Shown here piece by piece: positions 1 through 4,239 of a DNA stretch of 5,133 nucleotides. A program made the position numbers and the translations under genes. The notes under the pieces are model-generated. The model was not told the DNA's origin and ran no database searches. It worked only from the letters and a program-made list of their open reading frames with translations. Origin of the DNA: Bacteroidetes bacterium 4572_112 (GTDB lineage: Bacteria; Bacteroidota; Bacteroidia; Bacteroidales; UBA1556); the NCBI GenBank assembly GCA_002254285.1, contig NIUZ01000154.1, positions 1-5,133 on the forward strand, given 5' to 3'. Within the stretch, counting starts at the first letter, position 1. Every line of letters begins with the position of its first letter.

Positions 1-254
1 ATACCGATACTGATTTAATAAAAGAATCATTAGGACAAGAGATTGCCCGTTCACTAAGCACATTAAGCGAAAAAGAGCGTGATGTAATTAATCTGTATTA
101 CGGAATTGGACATGGTCATAGTTGGACTCTTGACGAAATAGGAATTAAGTTTGGCTTAACACGTGAGCGTGTTCGTCAGATTAAAGAAAAAGCTATTCGT
201 AGACTTAAACATAACTCTAGAAGCAAGCTTCTAAAAACATACTTAGGACAATAA
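1..254 (+). CDS. rpoD: Primary RNA polymerase sigma factor RpoD (sigma-70 family), C-terminal fragment
   Basis: This is the last 83 codons of a sigma-70 factor; the reading frame begins at position 3 and the gene starts outside the window. It covers region 4. Region 4.1 contains LSTLSEKERDVINLYYGIG. The region 4.2 helix-turn-helix that contacts the -35-like element follows, with TLDEIGIKFGLTRERVRQI, and then the conserved KEKAIRRLKH. The tail SRSKLLKTYLGQ is typical of the short primary sigma factor of Bacteroidota, which recognises -33/-7 promoters rather than -35/-10. The stop is TAA at 252-254, and a Rho-independent terminator follows within 30 bases, so this is the end of its transcript. 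Family identity is secure. The choice of RpoD over an alternative sigma rests on the RERVRQIKEKAIRRL signature. Confidence 0.93.
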   Translation, partial: TDTDLIKESLGQEIARSLSTLSEKERDVINLYYGIGHGHSWTLDEIGIKFGLTRERVRQIKEKAIRRLKHNSRSKLLKTYLGQ

Positions 255-281
255 TTCTATACCCAGAATATTATTTTAAGG

Positions 282-313
282 AAGAGAAATCATTAATTTG
301 GTTTCTCTTTTTT
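282..313 (+). terminator. Rho-independent terminator of rpoD
   Basis: An 11-bp stem pairs AAGAGAAATCA (282-292) with TGGTTTCTCTT (299-309), including one T-G wobble, around a 6-base loop. It runs straight into six T residues (308-313). It lies 27 bases after the rpoD stop. The reverse strand lacks a comparable T-run, so it acts on the plus strand. Confidence 0.85.
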
Positions 314-317
314 ATTG

Positions 318-425
318 CTAAAAAACTTCGCTTGCATTTATGAATATTCCCTGAGCTCCATATTCTCCCCATGCATAGTCAACCGTAAGGTTAATTCTTG
401 ATGCTTTTATCAGCATAACTCTTAT
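318..425 (-). pseudogene. 3' remnant of an outer-membrane beta-barrel protein gene
   Basis: Read on the minus strand, an open frame ends at the TAG at 318-320. It encodes about 36 residues containing ASRINLTVDYAWGEYGAQG and ends in INASEVF. Alternating polar and hydrophobic residues, the D-Y-x-x-G-x-x-G-x-x-G pattern and a terminal Phe are the hallmarks of the last two strands and the C-terminal BAM-recognition signal of an outer-membrane barrel. BamA/TamA-type surface antigens and the barrel of patatin-like proteins end this way in Bacteroidota. A full gene would need several hundred codons, but the frame meets a TGA at 438-440 inside the 55-bp repeat that begins at 422. The rest of the gene is therefore missing here. 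It is convergent with rpoD, as an intact gene would be. I infer a decayed gene cut by the repeat; the exact family is not settled. Confidence 0.6.
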
Positions 426-476
426 ACCAATTTGGTATCAAAATACGCTATAAATAAATTGGAATATATTTTCCTA
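422..476 (+). repeat. 55-bp dispersed repeat, copy 1 (solo arm)
   Basis: Identical to 3833-3887 at 54 of 55 positions; the only difference is A at 437 versus G at 3848. It opens with a perfect palindrome, ATACCAA-T-TTGGTAT (424-438), and ends with TTTTCCTA. Unlike copy 2, no complementary second arm follows. It separates the two apparent ends of a broken minus-strand outer-membrane protein gene. It also contains a promoter-like pair, TTTG at 431-434 and TAAATTGG at 455-462, directed towards pyrG. Confidence 0.85.
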
Positions 477-486
477 AAAGATTAAC

Positions 487-539
487 GAAACAAAAATAAG
501 ACAAAACAATTTGCAAACCATATAATACCTTTTTGTTTC
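487..539. repeat. Inverted repeat in the pyrG upstream region
   Basis: Perfect 10-base arms GAAACAAAAA (487-496) and TTTTTGTTTC (530-539) are separated by 33 bases. No T-run follows that would make it a terminator. In DNA this A-rich it may be incidental, or it may be an operator or a remnant of the decayed minus-strand gene. No function can be assigned. Confidence 0.35.
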
Positions 540-625
540 CTACACATCAGCAAAAAGTATCAATAAACGCACAAAAAATAGTCTTCTTTTAATAAATACT
601 AAAATCGTAAATAGTAATTAGTTTT

Positions 626-658
626 ATTGCAGTCAATAGATAAAAAAAACTATCTTTG
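626..658 (+). promoter_or_regulatory. Bacteroidota-type promoter of pyrG
   Basis: TATCTTTG at 651-658 matches the Bacteroidota -7 consensus TAnnTTTG exactly. ATTG at 626-629 matches the -33 element TTTG at three of four bases, with a 21-base spacer, inside the usual 19-21. Transcription would begin near 664-666 and give a leader of about 37-39 bases before the ATG at 703. No Shine-Dalgarno sequence is visible in that leader, which is normal for this phylum. Confidence 0.6.
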
Positions 659-702
659 CTTACTTATAACAATTATTCTTAACAGATTGATTTTCAGTAG
701 AC

Positions 703-2307
703 ATGGAAAAAACAAGGTATATATTTGTCACAGGTGGAGTGGCATCATCATTAGGTAAAGGTATTATCTCTGCATCCTTAGCAAAGTTATTGCAAGCAAG
801 AGGATATAAAGTTACTATTCAGAAACTAGACCCATATATTAATGTGGATCCTGGTACATTAAACCCTTACGAACACGGTGAGTGTTATGTAACTGTTGAT
901 GGAGCAGAAACTGATTTGGACTTAGGCCATTACGAAAGATTTACAAATCAGCCTACTACACAAGCAAATAATGTAACCACTGGTCGTATTTATTCTGATG
1001 TAATAAATAAAGAGCGCCGTGGTGATTATCTTGGCGAAACTGTACAAATTATTCCACATATTACCGATGAAATAAAATACAGAATACAATTACTTGCCAA
1101 TGAAGGCGATTTTGATTTTGTGATTACTGAAATTGGTGGTACTGTTGGCGATATTGAATCTCTTCCTTATGTGGAGGCTGTACGACAGCTGAAATGGGAA
1201 ATGGGAAAACATGCACTTGTTATTCACCTAACTCTTGTACCATATCTTGCTGCTGCTGGCGAATTAAAAACCAAGCCTACACAGCATAGTGTTAAGCAAT
1301 TATTACAATTGGGAGTTCAGCCCGACATTTTAGTTTGTCGTACCGAGCACCATATCAATAAAGGAATTAGAGCTAAAATTGCTCAATTCTGTAATGTTCA
1401 AGCTTCATCTGTTATTGAGTCCATTGATACCGATACTATTTATAATGTACCTTTATTGATGCAAGAAGAAGGTTTGGATACCGAAGTTCTTAATAAATTA
1501 GAAATTAAGGATAACAGAAAAACTGTACTTACCAAATGGACAACTTTCCTTAAGCATGTAAAAAATCCTGCTTACGAAATCACAATTGGTTTAGTAGGAA
1601 AATATGTTGAGCTTAAGGATTCTTATAAATCTATACTCGAATCATTTGTACATGCAGGTGCTGAAAATAACTGCCGTGTGAATATAAAAATGATTTCTTC
1701 TGAAGATATTAATGAAGAAAATGTAGAAGAAAAACTTAAAAATTTAGCTGGAGTATTAGTAGCTCCAGGTTTTGGAAATAGAGGTATTGAAGGTAAGATT
1801 GACTCAATAAAATATGTTCGTGAGAATAAAATTCCTTTCTTAGGCATTTGTTTAGGAATGCAATGCGCAGTTATTGAGTATGGCAGAAACGTATTAAAAT
1901 TAGAAGATGCACATTCATCAGAAATGAATTCTCGTACAAAATTCCCTGTAATTGACCTTATGGATGAACAAAAAAATATTGACAATATGGGTGGCACAAT
2001 GCGACTTGGGGCATATGACTGTAAACTTACCGAAGACAGTAACTCTTATAATGCTTATCAAAAAATTGATATCAAAGAGCGTCACCGTCATCGTTATGAA
2101 TTCAATAACGAATACCGTGAGCAATATATCAAAAGCGGCATGAAAGTTACTGGAATTAATCCACAAACTGACTTGGTGGAGATTGTAGAGATTGAAGACC
2201 ACCCTTGGTTTACAGCAGTACAATTCCATCCAGAGTATAGTAGTACAGTTGCTAATCCTCACCCACTATTTGTGGGCTTTGTAAAGGCTGCACTTAATAA
2301 TAAATAA
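703..2307 (+). CDS. pyrG: CTP synthase (glutamine hydrolysing)
   Basis: Cytosolic enzyme converting UTP, ATP and glutamine to CTP, the last step of de novo pyrimidine nucleotide synthesis. At 534 residues it has the usual full length. The N-terminal synthase domain starts with the P-loop-like TGGVASSLGKG (residues 10-20), followed by NPYEHGECYVTVDG, DLDLGHYERF with the Mg-binding Asp near residue 73, and TEIGGTVGDIES (142-153) with the Mg-binding Glu143. The UTP/CTP-binding KTKPTQHSVKQL begins at 189. The C-terminal class I glutamine amidotransferase domain has the oxyanion segment APGFGNRG (354-361), the nucleophile Cys383 in GICLGMQ, and the His509/Glu511 pair in QFHPEYSS. HRHRYEFN (461-468) is also conserved. 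The ATG at 703 puts MEKTRYIFVTGG at the expected N-terminus. It has its own promoter and terminator and appears monocistronic. Nothing is missing or unusual. Confidence 0.97.
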   Translation: MEKTRYIFVTGGVASSLGKGIISASLAKLLQARGYKVTIQKLDPYINVDPGTLNPYEHGECYVTVDGAETDLDLGHYERFTNQPTTQANNVTTGRIYSDVINKERRGDYLGETVQIIPHITDEIKYRIQLLANEGDFDFVITEIGGTVGDIESLPYVEAVRQLKWEMGKHALVIHLTLVPYLAAAGELKTKPTQHSVKQLLQLGVQPDILVCRTEHHINKGIRAKIAQFCNVQASSVIESIDTDTIYNVPLLMQEEGLDTEVLNKLEIKDNRKTVLTKWTTFLKHVKNPAYEITIGLVGKYVELKDSYKSILESFVHAGAENNCRVNIKMISSEDINEENVEEKLKNLAGVLVAPGFGNRGIEGKIDSIKYVRENKIPFLGICLGMQCAVIEYGRNVLKLEDAHSSEMNSRTKFPVIDLMDEQKNIDNMGGTMRLGAYDCKLTEDSNSYNAYQKIDIKERHRHRYEFNNEYREQYIKSGMKVTGINPQTDLVEIVEIEDHPWFTAVQFHPEYSSTVANPHPLFVGFVKAALNNK

Positions 2308-2316
2308 GTAATTTAT

Positions 2317-2355
2317 AAATATCATTAGTTTGAAAATAGCTAATGATATTTTTTT
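2317..2355 (+). terminator. Rho-independent terminator of pyrG
   Basis: A perfect 12-bp stem, AAATATCATTAG (2317-2328) with CTAATGATATTT (2340-2351), surrounds an 11-base loop and ends in a T-run at 2349-2355. The stem is A/T-rich, so it may be moderate in strength. It ends only 23 bases before the next start codon. Confidence 0.78.
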
Positions 2356-2378
2356 CATAATTATATTCATATAAATAT

Positions 2379-3662
2379 ATGGAATCAAAAAAATACACTC
2401 TTCAATCCATTGCTACAGGCAATAAATTTGAAGATAAAGGTTGGACATTAGATGCTCCAAATGAAGAACAAGCTACTTTAATTAGAGCTATTTACGATAA
2501 AAAACAGATTGAAGTTGGCGACCTTTCAGAAGGACTTTACCGTTTTGAAGATTGGCTTCCTATTGATCGTAGACTTAAGGGTTCATACGCTCCTATTACA
2601 TACAAAAGTGAAGGACTTGCAAAAGAACTAGGCTTAAGTAATTTATATATTACTTTTAGTGGCTATTGGCCAGAGAAAGGTATAAAAATGAGTACCTGTT
2701 CTTTTAAGGAAACAGAATCATATTCTGTAGGCGCACGCCTTGATCCACAAGAGAAAAAAGTATTAGTAGTAGCATCAGCAGGTAATACAGCTAGAGCTTT
2801 TGCTAAAGTTTGTTCTGATAATAATATCCCATTATTGCTTTGTGTACCAGAAGATAATTTAAGTGCACTTTGGTTCGATGAGCCAATAAAAGATAATGTA
2901 AAACTTATTGTTGCAGAATCTGGTGGCGATTATTTTGATGCAATTCACCTTAGCAACCTTGCTTGCGAAATGGATGAATATTTCCCTGAAGGTGGAGCAA
3001 AGAATGTTGCTCGTCGCGACGGAATGGCCACTACTACCCTTTCGGCAGTTACGCATATTGGCAAAATTCCTGACTACTATTTCCAAGCTGTGGGAAGTGG
3101 AACTGGTGCAATTGCAGCATGGGAAGCAAACCTACGCCTTATTGAGGATGGTAGATTTGGTGATAATAAGATGAAGCTTATGATTTCACAAAATTCGCCA
3201 TTTACTCCTATTCACGATGCGTGGTATGCAAACTCAAGAGCTATACTACCAATGGACGATGATATTGCTCGTAAACAAGTTGAAGATATTACAGCAAAAG
3301 TATTATCAAACAGAAAACCTCCATACCCAATTATAGGTGGCTTATTTGATGCTATGAAAGACGCAGGTGGCGAAGTGTTATTAGCTACTAATGATGAGCT
3401 TGCAGCTGCTGGAGATTTATTTTTGAAAGCTGAAGGAAATGATATTCACCCTGCTTCGGCTGTTGCTGTTGCTACATTGGTAAATGCTGCCAAAGATAAT
3501 AGTATTGATAAAGATGCTCTTATTATGCTAAACATTACTGGTGGTGGAGAAGAGAGATTTAAAAGCGAACATGAGCTTTTTTATCTAAAGCCAAAATTGG
3601 TTTTCCCATTGAATCCAGATAAGGAATTGGTATTTGAAAAATTGAAGAATTTATTTTTGTAA
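2379..3662 (+). CDS. Cysteate synthase-like PLP enzyme (threonine synthase superfamily)
   Basis: A 427-residue fold-type-II PLP enzyme. Lys110 in STCSFKETESY is the expected Schiff-base lysine. VASAGNTARAFA (131-142) is the substrate/phosphate loop, and GSGTGA (239-244) binds the PLP phosphate. ITYKSEGLAKELGLSNLY (73-90), FSGYWPEKG (93-101), PEGGAKNVARRDGM (203-216), YFQAVGSGTG (234-243) and LNITGGGEERF (384-394) fit the cysteate synthase branch, as I recall it from Methanosarcina, better than ordinary threonine synthase. That enzyme makes L-cysteate from O-phospho-L-serine and sulfite. In Bacteroidota cysteate is the head-group precursor of capnine sulfonolipids. The archaeal N-terminal Cys pair I remember is absent here. 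The ATG at 2379 has an A/T-rich upstream and no Shine-Dalgarno. The gene has its own terminator, but no clear promoter lies in the short gap after pyrG. Annotation pipelines could call it thrC; substrate specificity cannot be proven from sequence alone. Confidence 0.78.
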   Translation: MESKKYTLQSIATGNKFEDKGWTLDAPNEEQATLIRAIYDKKQIEVGDLSEGLYRFEDWLPIDRRLKGSYAPITYKSEGLAKELGLSNLYITFSGYWPEKGIKMSTCSFKETESYSVGARLDPQEKKVLVVASAGNTARAFAKVCSDNNIPLLLCVPEDNLSALWFDEPIKDNVKLIVAESGGDYFDAIHLSNLACEMDEYFPEGGAKNVARRDGMATTTLSAVTHIGKIPDYYFQAVGSGTGAIAAWEANLRLIEDGRFGDNKMKLMISQNSPFTPIHDAWYANSRAILPMDDDIARKQVEDITAKVLSNRKPPYPIIGGLFDAMKDAGGEVLLATNDELAAAGDLFLKAEGNDIHPASAVAVATLVNAAKDNSIDKDALIMLNITGGGEERFKSEHELFYLKPKLVFPLNPDKELVFEKLKNLFL

Positions 3663-3683
3663 AATAGATTCGTTTATATATTG

Positions 3684-3719
3684 AAAATCCTCTTTATTTA
3701 TTTTAAAGAGGATTTTTTT
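3684..3719 (+). terminator. Rho-independent terminator of the cysteate synthase-like gene
   Basis: A perfect 13-bp stem pairs AAAATCCTCTTTA (3684-3696) with TAAAGAGGATTTT (3704-3716) around a 7-base loop. Seven T residues follow at 3713-3719. It starts 21 bases after the stop codon. Confidence 0.9.
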
Positions 3720-3723
3720 GTTT

Positions 3724-3757
3724 TTACTAGCCATGGGTTAAAACCCATGGCTAGTAA
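3724..3757. repeat. Palindrome with perfect 16-bp arms
   Basis: TTACTAGCCATGGGTT (3724-3739) and AACCCATGGCTAGTAA (3742-3757) are exact inverted copies separated by AA. No T-run of its own follows, and the cysteate synthase terminator lies just upstream, so it is not needed as a terminator. The G+C-containing stem in an AT-rich gap and its neighbours suggest a REP-like intergenic palindrome. Function unknown. Confidence 0.85.
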
Positions 3758-3787
3758 TGTGTGCTCCTTTTTGGCCAATCACGTATG

Positions 3788-3814
3788 ATCATCGGGCAAG
3801 ATGCCCGAGATACA
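3788..3814. repeat. 27-bp palindromic repeat, copy A
   Basis: Identical over 27 bases to 4155-4181, in the same orientation, 367 bases apart. The core is TCGGGCA-AGA-TGCCCGA (3792-3808), a perfect 7-bp stem with a three-base loop, followed by GATACA. The GC-rich stem stands out from the AT-rich surroundings. It resembles REP-type elements. Confidence 0.88.
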
Positions 3815-3832
3815 CCATTCTACAAATTATTA

Positions 3833-3995
3833 TTATACCAATTTGGTGTCAAAATACGCTATAAATAAATTGGAATATATTTTCCTATTAGAAGGCAAAA
3901 ATTATTTGCATAGCCGTAATGGAAATAATTTTTAACGCAGTAATAGGGAAATATAAACGATTTATATGGCGCGTTTTGGTATTAATTTGATATTA
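3833..3995 (+). mobile_element. MITE-like long imperfect hairpin element, containing 55-bp repeat copy 2
   Basis: The left arm 3833-3887 is the dispersed 55-bp repeat (54/55 to 422-476). The right arm 3944-3995 is its diverged reverse complement. Between them 3897-3907 (AAAAATTATTT) pairs perfectly with 3923-3933. The apex is about nine bases (3911-3919). By hand-pairing, most of the roughly 163 bases fold into one rod with small bulges near 3872 and 3864-3865. Inner palindromes occur in both arms; the right one is GTATTAAT-TTGAT-ATTAATAC (3979-3999). No reading frame or clear target-site duplication is visible. It is best described as a non-autonomous hairpin element; a structured transcript is an alternative. 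Confidence 0.65.
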
Positions 3996-4045
3996 ATACT
4001 AATTCCATCGAAAAATTACCTAAACGCAAAAGAAAATATCTAATA

Positions 4046-4131
4046 ATACACCGAAGGTGTATAACAATAATAACCACAAATGAAATTTGTGGTAGGCAAA
4101 AGTATTTAAACTAAGAACTCTGAAGGAGTTC
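4046..4131. repeat. Cluster of three hairpins sharing a GAA triloop
   Basis: Three inverted repeats follow one another: ATACACC-GAA-GGTGTAT (4046-4062), CCACAAAT-GAA-ATTTGTGG (4074-4092) and GAACTCT-GAA-GGAGTTC (4115-4131, one T-G wobble). The stems are unrelated in sequence but the loop is always GAA, or TTC on the other strand. Loop centres are 29 and 40 bases apart. None has a T-run suitable for termination. They lie between the long hairpin and the second 27-bp repeat. A REP-like family is the best guess. Confidence 0.8.
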
Positions 4132-4154
4132 AACACTCTTTAACTAAAATAAGA

Positions 4155-4181
4155 ATCATCGGGCAAGATGCCCGAGATACA
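4155..4181. repeat. 27-bp palindromic repeat, copy B
   Basis: Exact second copy of 3788-3814, with the stem-loop core at 4159-4175. Its last base abuts the A-run that serves as the T-tract of the minus-strand terminator. With copy A it brackets the long hairpin and the three GAA hairpins. Confidence 0.88.
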
Positions 4182-4217
4182 AAAAAAACTCCATTCTAAA
4201 TACATAGAATGGAGTTT
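4181..4217 (-). terminator. Rho-independent terminator of the Cys/Met PLP gene
   Basis: A perfect 13-bp stem is formed by AAACTCCATTCTA (4186-4198) and TAGAATGGAGTTT (4205-4217) with a six-base loop. On the minus strand it ends in eight T residues (the A-run 4181-4188). It lies 22 bases past the stop codon at 4240. On the plus strand a T-run at 4221-4226 begins three bases after the stem, so weak bidirectional activity is possible. Confidence 0.88.
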
Positions 4218-4239
4218 CAATTTTTTATATAAAACTATA

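Noticed and set aside
551..580. Minus-strand promoter for the decayed OMP gene
   Set aside because: TACTTTTTG at 551-559 (minus) has one extra base compared with TAnnTTTG, and the nearest TTTG lies only 12 bases away instead of 19-21.
659..702. Riboswitch or pyrimidine attenuator in the pyrG leader
   Set aside because: The predicted leader is only about 40 bases and contains no stable hairpin followed by a T-run and no known aptamer pattern.
1623..2262. Minus-strand open frames inside pyrG
   Set aside because: They lie antisense to a fully conserved CTP synthase, overlap one another and encode no recognisable motif, so they are shadows.
2859..3174. Small frames on both strands inside the cysteate synthase-like gene
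   Set aside because: The enclosing gene is intact with all PLP motifs, and the small frames show no independent start region or domain.
2379..3662. Plain threonine synthase (thrC)
   Set aside because: Not excluded, but the SGYWPEKG and SEGLAKELGLSNLY segments and the overall motif order fit the cysteate synthase branch better.
3788..4181. CRISPR array
   Set aside because: Only two copies of the 27-bp repeat occur, 340 bases apart, and the space between is filled with other palindromes rather than regular spacers.
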